Positions 45,030-57,200 of a stretch of 64,000 nucleotides of DNA are shown piece by piece. The stretch covers positions 373,254,294 through 373,318,293 of the forward strand of contig CM077116.1 of assembly GCA_039619475.1 (NCBI GenBank). The letters run 5' to 3'. This DNA is from Icerya purchasi (taxonomy: Eukaryota; Arthropoda; Insecta; Hemiptera; Monophlebidae). A program made the translations under genes and the position numbers. Each line of letters starts with the position of its first letter. Positions within the stretch are counted from its first letter, which is position 1. The notes beneath the pieces were generated by a model, which was not told where the DNA came from, did no database searches, and saw only the letters and a program-made list of their open reading frames with translations.

Positions 45030-46612
45030 CCTGACAGATTTTTTTTTACACAGTCTCTTTTTTTTTACTTTTTTTATTTAATAACATAAAATAACAATAA
45101 TATCATTTTAAGTACAATATATTGTTTTAGGCGCGCCAGCGGCTTTGACCCAACAACTACAGAAATTATAGAAAGAGTTAAAAATAGAGAGACGATTAGA
45201 AATAGAGCTTAGGAAAAATTGAAGTACAGGAATTATAGCTGGAGATGGGAAGGAAAGGGAAAAGGAAGAATCATAAGAAGCAGGAAGACCCAGCGCTAAG
45301 ATTTTAAAGGACAAAACAGAGCGTTCAGAATCCAGGGCGGGGTATTCGAAGAAGATGTAGTTTGCAATATATAGTGGCGTAGAGATAGAACTATGAAGGT
45401 GACAATCGGGAAAGCAGGACAGGGAAAAACGAAAATGTGAAGCGGGTAGAAGAGAGTGATTAAAACGCAGTCTGATTAGGGAAACGATCGCGGAGCGTTG
45501 ATAAGAAGAGGATTGAAATTACGACTGAGGAACCGGCTGTATTTGAAGATAATGACAAGAGGGGTATTACAAAATAAAGAAGGATAATTGTCCGACCTTA
45601 GTCGGGAATAATTGGGGGGGGGGAGAGAAGGAGGATGTCCGAGGCAGAAAAATTACAGAGTAAGGGACGATCGAGGGTGACCGACCGGGCTAAAAAATCC
45701 GCCAACTCGTGGCCCTCGATGCCAGAATAATTGGAAATCCACAAAAAGTCAATAGTAATAGAGCAGCGGGATGAGAATAGATTGGATATGATAAAGCGAA
45801 TTCAGGGAATAATAGAGTTGCAGGAATGAGAAGAAGGAGAAGAAATAGCTTGAAGGACACTTTTGGAATCGGAGACAATGAGACATTTACTAATCGCTCT
45901 TATGGACAGAATGAAGGAGATTGCACGTAAAATGAAGATATAGAACAGAAGGAAGGAAGCTTAAAGGATTCAGAGTGATGCAGTGAGAGGGAGTAAACGC
46001 GCCGCCCGCCCCATTCTCATTTTTAGAACCGTCAGTAAAGAATGTTCGATGAAAATGAATCAAGCAAGTGGATGAATTTAGTTTTGATTCTGGAATGTGC
46101 GATAGACCTGGTCTAGAGAGGGAGAGAGATTGATAGTCTGCCAGATGCTGGTATGTAAGGATTAAATAAGAAAAGACATGAGGCGAAAAACTGGAGACTC
46201 GAGCTGCTCCAAGAGAAAGGATCGGGATTTTATAAGGAGCAAAATTCTGCTGGCTTTTAATCCCAAGATAGGAGGATATAAGATTAGATGAGGACCCAGA
46301 AAGACGTTTAATTAGAAAATTATAACCAAGCTGCGATCTGCGAATAAAAAATGATTGTATCGCAGATTCAGAAAGGATAGCAGGAATAATTTTAACGCCC
46401 CAATGCACAGCCGAAGGCAGCAATATTGAACTTTGTCCAGTTTGGCAAGGAGTGATTTAGCGGAATTTTCATAGATGAAGGAGCAGTAATTAATCCTGGA
46501 ACGAATTATAGCTTTGTAAAGGATTAGGAAAATAAAAGGGTCACCACCTCATTTGGATGAAGATAGGGCTTTCAAGAGATTGAGTTTTTTAAGAGAGGAA
46601 TTGAAGAGATAG
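45030..46612 (-). mobile_element. RNase H-bearing LINE, copy 1, 5'-truncated
   Basis: The minus strand runs from the end of the reverse transcriptase (KAIIRSRINYCSFIYENSAKSLL near 46510-46440) through RNase H and a C-terminal cysteine region to a T-rich (plus-strand) tail near 45030-45080. Several frameshifts interrupt it. It belongs to the same family as copies 2-4. Confidence 0.75.
45690..46520 (-). pseudogene. Reverse transcriptase end and RNase H of LINE copy 1
   Basis: IRRSQLGYNFLIKRLSG corresponds to IRRSLLGYRFLIKRL-type sequence in copy 4. FFTDGSKNENGAGGAF carries the first RNase H Asp. After a frame change, LIVSDSKSVLQ (third acid) and WISNYSGIEGHELADFLAR (the His-containing loop, here NYS, and the last Asp) follow at about 45880-45690. 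RNase H in this LINE group removes RNA during second-strand synthesis. The copy is dead because of frame breaks. Confidence 0.7.
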
Positions 46613-47608
46613 TTTTTTTTTTTTTTTTTGTGGAGTTCGGCCAACAGAGGAACAACTGAACTATATTAGAGATTAAATTTTAATCCGGCCAGAGATCGAT
46701 GAAAGAAAAGAGGCAAGAATAGGAACCGCCGTTGAAGAAAGCAACGTTAAGTTACAGGGAGCATTACAGGGAGTAGGAAAATTCAGCTTTAATAACTACG
46801 CGTATAGGATATTAGGTTCGGAAGAAAGTTTGGAACATTCAAATGGTCAGGATCACAAACGAAAGTACAGTTACCAGAGTGCAAAAGACAATAAGAGGAT
46901 GGGGAAAGAGTAAAACGATACCGTGAGGATGGGAGAAAAGTATGATTGAACCACAGACGGCAGATAGTAATAATGAAAAAACGTTTAACGGTAGAAAAAT
47001 AATAGAACCAAGAACAAGAAGGAGGTCTAGGCTGAATAGAAAAATGAGTTAGGATTAGAAAAGGAGCGAAGATATACACCCGACCAAAGTCTGACATACA
47101 TTCTCTTGGAGAGGGGAAATATGTTGTGAATCTTTTTAACAAAATGTGGGGAGTGTAACGCTGAGCGTGCTAAGAAATCCAATACCCGCATGACTTGGAA
47201 CCCAAAGAAAGTCGATGGAAATGGAATGGACAGGGGAAAGACTATAGATGAGAGAACATATATGGAAAACAATAAAGTCAAGGGAATATAAGAGAAAGAG
47301 AGAGAATATAGCTTGAAGAGCACTTTTGGAGTCCGAAATGATTCGGTATCTATCAGAGTATCGAGTAATGTGTTCATGGAAAATGAGTCGGCTGTTTAGA
47401 ATAACAGCAAGGTATCAGAAGGAGCTGACGAGCGGAATCGGAATATTAGATGAAATAATACTTACTACAGCTTGATTGTAGGGGCGGAGGGAAAACACCA
47501 TAGAGGAAGACATTGAAGGGGAAAGAGACAGAAGTAAATTGAGGAGAGAGAGATACTAAGGAGGTGATCTAAGTCCATGTAGTTGCGTCAGTGTTAACAC
47601 CGAGCCCA
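46613..47608 (-). mobile_element. RNase H-bearing LINE, copy 2, internally deleted
   Basis: It starts with an 18-T run on the plus strand (46613-46630, the poly(A) tail on the minus strand). The minus strand reads IPIPLVSSF-stop-YLAVILNSRLIFHEH near 47450-47370, a reverse-transcriptase palm/thumb motif, and then jumps straight to RNase H sequence (SKVLFKLYS-like, then PSTFFGFQVMRVLDFLARSA near 47200-47160), so the middle is deleted. A C-terminal SDFGRVYI...HSGNCTFVCDPDH segment follows at 47080-46840. Confidence 0.65.
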
Positions 47609-47609
47609 T

Positions 47610-47631
47610 TTAAAAAAAAAAAAAAAAAAAA
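47610..47631 (+). repeat. Poly(A) run
   Basis: About 21 A's with one G interruption lie next to the 5' limit of LINE copy 2. The owner of this run is not clear. Confidence 0.7.
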
Positions 47632-47751
47632 GAAAATAAGGATAGATAAAGAGTTTGTTGTTCTCTTGATTTTGTATCGTCGTATGTCGCTTCTAAACTC
47701 CCCTTTATTTTCTTCTTATGCTTGGTCTTATTTTTATGTTTTTTTTTTTAA

Positions 47752-48287
47752 AACTCCCCTTTGGGCACGTCAGCAACGGATCCTCGCCCAGAAACGACAT
47801 GAGGGAGAAGGATCAATTAAATGTAAAGTCGGTGTCAAATATTGATAAGATAAACGAACTAAGGATAGGAACAATGGAGATCGACAGAAACGATAAGATA
47901 TACGAAGCACAATAATTTGAGTGACAACAGATTGGAGTGCAAAGAAATACGTTCGTTCATGAGGGATGGACATTCAAAGAAGATATAGTCGGGATCACAG
48001 ACGGCTTCGTCGTCAGGATGGAGAGGGCAACAAGGAGATAGAGCGAAATGAAAACGAAAACGTGACAATAACGGAGCGGCGAAGCGAAGGAAAATCGTAA
48101 AAGCAAGGCCGGGTGGGAAGATTAGGTTGGACGGAAAAATGGAAAAAGAAGGTTGATTAGAAAAGGAAGAAACGTAAAAGTCTGACCAAAATCTAACATG
48201 AAACTTTTTACACAATGGGAGTAAATTAGAAGCGGAAATTTTAATGAAAAAAAAAAAAAAAAACGGGAAGATACAGCAATCTGAGCC
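47752..48287 (-). mobile_element. RNase H-bearing LINE, copy 3, 3' portion
   Basis: The minus strand reads FHVRFWSDFYVSSFSNQPS and then CPLHPDDEAVCDPDYIFFECPS, the C-terminal cysteine/histidine region of the family. It ends near a T run on the plus strand (about 47740-47751). Its 5' continuation is at 49783-49940, separated by the insertion of copy 4. Confidence 0.65.
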
Positions 48288-48299
48288 AAGGAATTTGCC

Positions 48300-49703
48300 T
48301 GTTTTACAAATCTTTTATCCGCTCTATTCTTGATTACTGTTCCTATATTTATGCTAATTCTTCTAGATCCCTTCTGTCTAAGCTCGACCGGGTCCAAAAT
48401 ACATGTCTCAGCCTCTGCCTTGGAGCTCGGAAGTCTACTCCTATCCCAGCTCTGCACGCAGAGTGTCACATTCCTCCCCTTTTCCTTCGACGCTCCCTCT
48501 TGGGCTATCGTTTCCTCATCAAGCGGTTGCCTATTTCCTCTTGCTCTCTCATTCCTTCATATTCCTTCATATTGCGTTCCTGGCGCTTTTCTGCTAACAA
48601 GACTCCTATTCTATCTCTTATCGCTGGCCGTCTTATCCAGTTTTCTCCGTATATCTACTCTTACGATAAACTCCCTTATTTCTCCTTCAATTTTTCCTCT
48701 CTGCTTCATCCTATTAACTGCTTTTATTCACCTGTTCCTCCCAAGCCTCTTCTTCATCACGTTGTTAAATCAGAATTCCAACAGAATCCTCGCTCTTTTT
48801 TCCCCAACCATTTTTTTGATATTCACTGATGGCTCCAAGGGACCCAGTGGTGTTAGTGCAGCCTTCTTCTGTCCTTCTCTCAATTACTTCGAGTCCTTTA
48901 AACTTCCCTCCTTTTGTTCGATCTTTTATGCTGAGTCTTCTGCTATTCTGCGTGCCCTTCTTTTTATCAAAACTTCTCCGGCTTCCCGCAATCTCCTTAT
49001 TCTGTCGGATGCTCAAAGCGTGCTGCAGACTATCACATTTCCTCTCCCTTCTCACTCAACCGACTGCATCATTCTCCTTATTCGTTCCTTAATTCACGAT
49101 CTTTTCCTTTCCCACTTTATCCAAACGAATTTCCTTTGGATTCCTGGCCATTCCGGAATCGAGGGAAATGAGTTGGTTGACTCATTCGCTCGATTATCTT
49201 CCTCTTCTGGTAGGTTTCTTCCTGCCTTCTCAGCTTCTAATATTACCCTTCTGTCTGCAGCTGCTCATTCCAAACTGTGGTCTGACTCCTACGTCTCCTC
49301 ATTCTCCAACCCGAACTCCCTTTTCTTGTCTATTCAACCTTCCCTTCCACGTTTTCCATGGTTTATTAACTTTCCTTCTATGCGCCGTTCTAATGTCTCT
49401 GCGATTTTCCGCTTGCATTTTGGGCATAGTTTGCTTCCTTCCTCATTGTTCCGTTATTCTCTCGTGTCTTCTCCTTATTGTCCGTTGCACCCTCCCGGTG
49501 ATCAATGTATTTCTGATCCCGATCATATAATGTTCAGTTGTTCGTCGCTTTCAAATGAACAAGCTTCTTTTTATTGCTTCCTCTTACAAACCGGTATTCC
49601 CGCTCCATACTGTGCTTCATTCATTCTCTCCCTTCCTTCTCCTTCGGTTATTCTAGCTCTTGATTCCTTTCTGTCAGCTATCTCTGATCGTGTAAGGATC
49701 TGA
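48300..49703 (+). pseudogene. Reverse transcriptase end, RNase H and cysteine region of LINE copy 4
   Basis: From 48300 one frame reads IRSILDYCSYIYANSSRSLL, LDRVQNTCLSLCLG and FLRRSLLGYRFLIKRLP to a frameshift in the T7 run at 48811-48817. The next frame (to 49703) reads IFTDGSKGPSG (Asp), IFYAESSAILRAL (Glu), LLILSDAQSVLQ (Asp) and FLWIPGHSGIEGNELVDSFAR (His and Asp), so all RNase H catalytic positions are kept. The C-terminus is CPLHPPGDQCISDPDHIMFSC, a CX2H...H-X4-C-like zinc motif. Upstream codons of the 457-codon frame before about 48795 are out of register and not meaningful. Confidence 0.8.
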
Positions 49704-49782
49704 GTGTCTCTTTTCTCTCTGTTCCACTGTTCTTGGGCCAATGTCTATGTTGACGAACCCATTAATAAAAAAAAAAAAAAGA
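48300..49782 (+). mobile_element. RNase H-bearing LINE, copy 4, inserted into copy 3
   Basis: A 5'-truncated plus-strand copy with an A run at 49767-49780. It is bounded by the direct repeat AAGGAATTTGCC (48288-48299) and AAGGAATCTGCC (49783-49794), differing at one base. The two flanks join into one minus-strand RNase H reading (copy 3), which proves the nesting order. Confidence 0.85.
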
Positions 49783-49940
49783 AAGGAATCTGCCATTTCG
49801 TTACTCTCTTTCCCCATATGACTGGGAACCCAGAGCATATCAATGCAGATAGCATGAAGTGAGAAAAGATTGTGAATGAGAGAGCGAATACGGATGATAA
49901 ACAGGTCAGAGGAGTGAGAGGGGAAATGTGAGTATGTTGT
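49783..49940 (-). mobile_element. RNase H-bearing LINE, copy 3, 5' portion
   Basis: The minus strand reads SLIHNLFSLHAICIDMLWVPSH and then NEMADSF, the end of RNase H, cut by copy 4 exactly at its target duplication and continued at 48287. Confidence 0.7.
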
Positions 49941-50883
49941 TTCGCCTTTCCTTTATGTACCAGTTAATATATCTTGCAACTCATCCATCATCTGTCTTTC
50001 TGGCTCTGTAATTTTATATTCGGTTCCGAATTTGATTATTTTATCGCTAACATATTCCTTTCTGTGGCTCTTTGCGTTATTCATAAAATTTAAGTTCATG
50101 ATTTATCGGCTTTTTTAATTTAAAAATTAATGCGTTTTTTCCCGTACGCTATTCATTTTTTTGATCTTTACTCTTTGGATTACTTCAATGAGCCGTATAT
50201 ATCCAGGTAAAATTCGAAAGCGATTTAAGAACGCAGACGAATAGTGAAGACAACATCGTCAACAAGACTAGGTTGAACAGACCAATAGAAAGAATAATAG
50301 CTCCTTCTTGTTTAAATCTTAAATAATTTTTCGATGTTGGATTCTTGTTTAAAGCTAACCTATAGAAAGTTACTCTACACACGGTTATATTCTTCACCCG
50401 ACCGTGCGATATGATTTTTGCGGGATATATTTCGGTTTTTATTATTTTGTCTAATCTTTTGGCTGAGTTAACCATCGTATTGTAAAGAATATCATATTGG
50501 TCAGCTGTTGATCTATAACTTTAATTCATCGTATCAATATCGCTATATTCTGTATGTATCTTATTTGAGTGGTGTAACCAATTTTGCCGGAAACACATGT
50601 TATTCACTTTCCCATTTACTTTTCTATTATCATTATCATTTTTACTTCTTCGATTACTAATCTCTGTCGGGCTATTTAAATTTATTACAGTCGGAAAATG
50701 ATCATCCCATCAGATTCTTAACTACTGTTACTAATCGCTCTTGTCCCTGTTCATGGGCGACATTTCTAAAGAATTCACTCTCTTCACAAGTCCCTTCTCC
50801 GGTAGTCATTTGTGACTGATCAGCTTCCGCGATGATAAAATAAAAAAAAATATAAAAACAAATAAAAGAAAATAAAGATTTCG
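49941..50883 (-). other. Unassigned coding-like remnant
   Basis: The minus strand holds short readable segments in different frames: an acidic one near 50830-50700 (EADQSQMTTGEGTCEESEFF), a frame of 96 codons at 50475-50185 with one hydrophobic span of about 20 residues (possible membrane segment), and AKSHRKEYVSDKIIKFGTEY near 50075-50020. I cannot assign a family. The position next to the LTR-like segment suggests remains of a retroelement body. Confidence 0.25.
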
Positions 50884-51471
50884 GGCGCCAATGACACTTA
50901 ACCCCGGTGCGTCATTACCGGAAACTCAATTCGTAGAGCTTTAGGCCTTCCTAAGGTTTAACGAAAAAAAGAAGGTCTCCGTTTAGGAGATGTCACCGGG
51001 ACCCACCCCGTGTCCAATAAGAAATATTTCGACTTTAAACGCGTATATTTTCGCTAGGATAAAAAAATTATAATAAAATTGTTAACAGGATGATTTTAGC
51101 GTTCACCCGAGAAGTATACTTGTGAACAAATTAACATATTGAAAATTTTCTACGAGAAAACGCGTGCGGCAGAGCACGTACGATTTTCAAAACGACAACG
51201 CGGCGAGTTGCTTGAGGCAAAGGAGCCTCGACGACGTTCAGCCTAAGACTCTTGCAAGCGACTCTTGCGAGAGACTAAAATGTGTCTGGCGAGGATCGCT
51301 CGATGTCCTCTTGCCTTTCGCTAAAACGACTAATTTTACACGAAATATTAACAAATAAAAAAAAAACACCGCCAAAAGGATCTTTTTAGAAAGTTGGTTG
51401 TTAATTTCTATTTAGCGGCGATTACCCTGCCGGTATTCCTTTTCGGGTTTTTTGTCAAAAAAACTTCTGCC
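50884..51471 (-). repeat. Possible solo or partial LTR with primer-binding site
   Basis: On the minus strand the segment begins TGTTGAGCCGGCAG and ends AAGTGTCA, directly followed by TTGGCGCCCGAAA, which resembles a tRNA-Lys primer-binding site. Composition is distinctly richer in G and C than the neighbourhood. No second LTR is seen in the window, and the start is uncertain because G+C-rich sequence continues to about 51930. Confidence 0.3.
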
Positions 51472-52373
51472 GGCTCAACATAGCTCGGTACGCATTTCAA
51501 ACGCCTATGCCGCCAGCAAAGGCTCTTTCTCCGCTTTTCGGCCACCCGCATGGAAACCAGTTCGCTATCCCGGCGCAGCGGTCAGAACATCTGTGCCGGG
51601 ATCCTTCGATTTTTTAGCCGAGAAAGTGTCTTTGACAACCATGCCGCTTTTGCCCGCTGCCGAGACCGCCGAGAAGTTAATGATTATTGCCAAAATATTA
51701 TTTTCTAGCTCGCACAGCGTTGACAAAGGCCGTAAGAAATGCCGAATCCGTCTCACTATATTACAGGTTAAATTAAAAGCTAAATTTGCAATACACATAC
51801 GCAGATCGAACTTGCTATTACTTCTATCATATGGCGCTTTGCAGATTATTTGCGCCTCATGTAACTCCTTGCCTTCCCTGTTTTCATTTTCGGATCCCCA
51901 AGCGCTATAATAGCAAGTCCTCAAACATTATAAGCCTTTTATTCATTCCTATACAGAGGTCTAATTTTGAAAGAAATTCCGATCAATAGTACAGCCTATA
52001 CGTTAATTAAGAACGCATGAAAATTAAAATTGATTTTCCGCTATGTTCTATCGTTAAGCTGATGAATTCGTTCGCTTATAATATCGATTGAGTTGCTTAC
52101 CAGAACTGCTATTTTGAGCTAGTCTTCTACCACGTCAAATTATTTTATAGTTTGTCACGCTAACATAATCCGAATTTTTAAGCCATGTTTTCGAACAGGC
52201 AGCAGATATCTACTTTACCTGTATATAATAGCTTGTTTAATTCTGCGAAATTAGCAAAAAAATCATTTACAGTTCCATCGTAGAGTACCTTTATACTCTG
52301 TTCGTGTTATTCATTTTTTTTTTTAAATTTATTATTATTATTCTTATTAATTAATTTTTTTTTAAATATCTAT

Positions 52374-52375
<2 letters not shown>
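51472..52375. other. No gene recognised
   Basis: A G+C-rich stretch to about 51930 has overlapping open frames on both strands (152 and 119 codons) without a domain. AT-rich sequence follows. Confidence 0.4.

Positions 52376-52422
<47 letters not shown>
52376..52422. repeat. (TA)n microsatellite
   Basis: About 23 TA units directly precede the hAT-like element. Confidence 0.95.
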
Positions 52423-52425
<3 letters not shown>

Positions 52426-53258
52426 TGACGTGACAACATTTCACAACCGGTGGTTGGGAGGGGGGAGAGTAAAAACATAAATCCCCCCTGTACATAATGA
52501 GGTCTATATAATTAATAAAAAAATAATGTAGTTTTTTTTGTCGCTGCTAATAATATTTTATTTAGTATTATTAAACGAGCAAGGAAGACTATATTTATAC
52601 GTTCCTCGATCTCGAAAATGGCTCTAATGATTTTCATGAAATTTGTACACTATGAGGTATTTTGAACCAATCAATCGATCTGCCGGGGTCTAATTCACGG
52701 CAAAATTCGTTTCCGCGAGTTTTAAATGGGTTTAAATGTTTTCAGTAGTAAATCGCAAAAAAAATCACTTATTGAGATTTACTGGCCAGAGCGATTTAAT
52801 TTTTCATTTTTAAAAACAATCATTTATTGATAAGAACGGTTCATTTTTTATTTTTTGTATCATTTTATATTTAAAAAAGGAAAAAAAACTGTTTTAAAAG
52901 AAAATCGTTTAATAAATAGAGGAGAAAAAAGTACTGAACATAATATCGTTCTATTCTTTCTAGTAATTTACTATTCAAATTCTAAACTATCATTTTAACT
53001 ATAATTTTATAATTTCATTTTATCTTTCACCTCTAAAAATAAAAAACAAAATTTTAATTAAAAATTGTAATAATTATGTATTTTTGAAACATTTTTTAAC
53101 TGACTTCAAAAAAGGAGGAGGTATTCAGACTGTATTTTCTTTTTTTTTTTTAATTTCTAAGGAGGTCGTTATTTGATTTTATTTATGAAGCAAGGTAAAG
53201 ATATATTACGTAATTACATAATTTCTCTCCCCAAAATGTCTCTCTGAATCCGCCCCTG
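52423..53258. mobile_element. Short hAT-like non-autonomous transposon
   Basis: The left end is CAGTGACGTGAC, and the reverse complement of the right end is CAGGGGCGGATT, with the CAGNGNCG start common in hAT elements. It is flanked by TA-repeat sequence that could provide an 8-base duplication (TATATATA and ATATATAA). The interior is non-coding, with G/C runs near both ends. Confidence 0.45.
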
Positions 53259-53266
53259 ATATATAA

Positions 53267-54070
53267 TGTTGTATATATTGTAGTGGTTAAATTAAGATTA
53301 AATTATCGAAAAGAAATGTCAAATGAAACGTTAATTTTAATTCGTTCGAGGTATGTAAAATATTGTTTATCAAAAATAAACATAATTTCATGATTTGCAG
53401 ATTAATTCTTGCAGAAGAAATTAATTTTTAATCCGCAATTTTTCTATCTGTTGTTTTGTCTTTAAATTACGGATCGACAAATGAAATTACTTATACAAAT
53501 AGAAAACGATCGGTCAATCTGCAAATCATGAAATTATGCGCATTTTTACGCGAACAAAGTACACGCTACGATAATTAGTGTGTAAATTGAAGGTCGCATT
53601 ATTCGGTCAAATAAAACGCGCTCTGTACCATTTTCAGATACCTGGCCAGACGCAACCTAGTCTTCGACATTCCGAAATTCTAAAGACGCACTTCGCGTAA
53701 ACAAAAACAAAATCTGAACACAGATTAAGTCGCGATAAAGTTTAGAAGTTTTCCTCCGCATTTTACTCGTATGAGAAAGATATTTATCGTTTGAACTTTT
53801 ACAATTTCATACTTCGGTAGAGGTGGAATAGAAGCATAGCATCGGGGGGGGGCATTTTCGAGCTATAAAGCAGATTAAATTCGCAATATCGTTCTTTTTC
53901 AGACTCGGAATTTACAAAAATTGTACCGTACGAAATTTCATAAGGGTCCATTTAAAAAGCTAGGCATCTGACCCTGACTTTATTTATATTGCATTTTATT
54001 TATATTGCACTTAAAAACGGATTGTAACACAACGTCGGGACTTTGGCTACTCCTTTAAACTAGTGAATCG
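53267..54070. other. No gene recognised
   Basis: AT-rich intergenic sequence. TTAAT-rich words near 53400-53440 are the only pattern noted. Confidence 0.5.
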
Positions 54071-54076
54071 TATTGC

Positions 54077-54210
54077 TCAATTTTGCTGGAGAAATGTTTT
54101 CTCCAGCGGCGGCGGCGGCGGCGGCAGAAGCAGCAGCAGCAGCAGTAGCCGAAGGAAATAAATTGTCTCAAAAAGCGAGACGGTCAAATAAACCGAAATG
54201 TGAAAAATAA
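54077..54210 (+). repeat. (GCG)n/(GCA)n trinucleotide tract with hairpin
   Basis: GCTGGAGAAA-TG-TTTTCTCCAGC forms a near-perfect hairpin directly followed by GGC/GCA repeats (54103-54146). An ATG inside the hairpin loop opens a 38-codon frame with two Ala runs, ending at 54207-54209. It could be an exon fragment, but no splice context is convincing. Confidence 0.4.
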
Positions 54211-57200
54211 CTAGTTTCTGTTTTGCTTTGGTAAGTCAGTCAAGTTAGTCAAGTCGGCCAAGTCAGTCTTGGCCAGACTTATCTTCGCACGCAGCTGATA
54301 CGGATGCTGCGTCGCAGATGAATGCGATAATCGTAAACAGACGGTCTTTACTTTCTTCCGAAAGTGGTCCTGTTCGATATTTCCGTTACACCATCACTAT
54401 CATCAGCGCGATTATTATTGATATTGGCGCGTCTCCCGCAATCCGGTAAACAACTGGTTTACTACTCCGCCTTCCTGTATTTCGGCACGACGATCGATAC
54501 ATTTTTCTAATCTTCATTTGTGCATCGAGCCCGCGCCGATACGACCGACTTTGTCCAACGGTTATCCATTTTCGTATTTCCTACGTCGAAATTACTTACC
54601 GGTGCAAATGAAGTCACCATTGGCTGCCACAGCCAAAAATATACAGCTGGTAAGTTTAACGCAAATTAGAATAACGCTAGAGTTTTCTTTCGTTTTTTTT
54701 TTTTTTTTTCCCCCTATCCCCTTGCGTTCCTTAAATAAAGAACGAGTATGTTAATTCCGCCTAAAAAGGGGATCATACTCAACAAATTGCTTCTAGCTTT
54801 CGGTCTGCTGTTCGATGTCCCATAAAATCCAGAATATTATCTTTTCTCTCTGGGTGAATGTCCGTAGTTAATGAGCCGAAAGTATAGGGGGGATAAATAA
54901 AAAGGGAAAAGATGTAGAAATGTTTTGATATATTCTGTTTACAGCTTTACAACATCTTTGTCGCCAGGCTCAAATATGAACCTCTCCGCGCCAAAAAAAC
55001 AAAAGAAAAAAATATACGTATTGTATATTCTTCTTTGGGATGGGTATCACTAATAGTGAATAATGTTGTACGGTTTTCCTAGCTAAGCAAAATGTTAAGT
55101 ACGTACCTGAAGGAGAAGGTGCGTTCGAATTAACTGTAACATCCGTTATTCCGTTTCGTAATAATAATGTTGACAATTATAAACCGGTAACCGCGGATGC
55201 ACGAAAATAATACGGATACTTTATTAATTTGTCACATGTTTCGCAGCCAGAACTCCGAATTATGATGCTAGTTATGGAATTTCAGCTACGGAACACGTGC
55301 TAAATTAGTATAAAATATATTACTTTTTGTGCGTGGTCTATGATTTTAATATTGCTACGACGAATTGGTGATTAAATTTTCTCGAATAATTTCATCGGCT
55401 GATTCATGTTCATTTTTTGTCGCCTTAAATGTTGAACTAAAGTAAAAGCACGCAACATTAATGAATAAAATATGTATCGAGTATCGAACATAAAACTGGC
55501 CATCAACGCAAATTACGAAATAAAATCGCTATAGTTAAAGATTACATTTTGCGCATATCGACACCATCATTTGCTTAGGAAAATGAAATTGCACGATTCA
55601 CGAAATACGAAAAAATCATTAATTTCGTGAATTGCGCATAACGTCGTTGTTAAAGTGTGCACGAGCCGTACTGGTTTTTGTCGATTTCATATGTACGCAA
55701 TACCACTTGTATTATGTAGAAAATGTTTTTTTCAGTCGAGAAACGTTTATAGCATAAAAAATTTCCGAAATGTCTGTAACGGTGGATTTATTCATTTCGT
55801 GTGCAGCAATAATAGCGTTCATTTACTCACTCATTAAAATTCTGTTCATTAACGCTAACACTAATGTACCGCGTTTTAAATAATGTTAAAAATGCGAACT
55901 AATCTATTTTACACGTTTCTCAACAGTTACGAGATACAAAATAGATTAAAAGCCATTGCGCGCATTTCATATATCTTAACGATATTTTTTTTATAAATTA
56001 TCCGATTTCGTTACCCAGGCGTAAAACTGAATTTGTACTTTTTTTCCTCTCTCTCTTTTTGTCAGTATATTTTTTACTTTTTTGGTTCAATTCTTCCGCG
56101 ACAATTAAACATACATTCAGTATCGGCTCTAAGGGGGATCTAAGAAGTGCTATAAGCCTCAGCTACCAGGGGGTTCCGCGCTGTTGAACGGAAAAAAAAT
56201 TTAATTTTCCACGTGCAAAAGTTAAGTTTTTCTCCCAAAAATTCTCAATACTGAAAAACTGCAGGATTTTAAATTTGTATTTTTTTAACTTAAAAATAAT
56301 TCAGTTAATTTTTATATATAAAAAAAGAATATATGTGAGAGTTCATTAATAAAATTATATACTTTTCCCTATAAAACTTTCTATCTATTTTTCTCTTCTC
56401 AATAAACTAAATGCTACACGTAAAATGAATATTTATAGACATTTTCTACGATAAATTTAATTTATTGTGTTGAAAAAAAATGAACGGGTCCTTTAACGTA
56501 CGTATTATTGAATAATAAAGAAACAATCGATCAATAACAATTCTCCAATCAAATATTGTGATATCCGTGCAATCGTTGTATATTTTTCTATGTAAAAACG
56601 TTTTACCATCTTTGAAATATTCTTAATTTTAACAATATTTTATTTTTTGATTTTATTCCCGGGCACCGTAAATTATTAATCCGTTCCTGCACGTATTATA
56701 ATTTTATTGCAAATTTTTAAAACACATAATACATTAAACATCTTTTCAGTCTGGTGTATGTTCACACTATTCTATGTAATTATAAAGGTAATCCATTTGT
56801 ATTTAATTCCCAAAAGCAATGTTATAATTAAGTATGTATACATCAATAAATATAACTATAATATTAAAGCAAACATTATACTAACTATAAGCAACTTAAT
56901 ATCTCAAACATAGTGGCAAGTCGTGACTAAGTATACACATCACTCTTGCAAACATGAATTAACACCTACATTATATTTTCTCATAACCTATATGTTATAT
57001 GAAAGAGAATCTGTGTTTATTACTAAGTACACACTACACTTACACACAAAGACTTTGTAACTATAACTTATGCTCATAAGTACACTATAATAGATTGTAC
57101 ACAGATTACAAAAAAAAAAAAAAAATAAACTTGCCCCACTGGTTATATCCGGAATGGGGAACCACAAAAAAAAAAAAAAATCCAATAAACATATACATGT

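Noticed and set aside
51452..51924. Overlapping frames of 152 (plus) and 119 (minus) codons
   Set aside because: No recognisable motif. They are explained by the higher G+C content next to the LTR-like segment.
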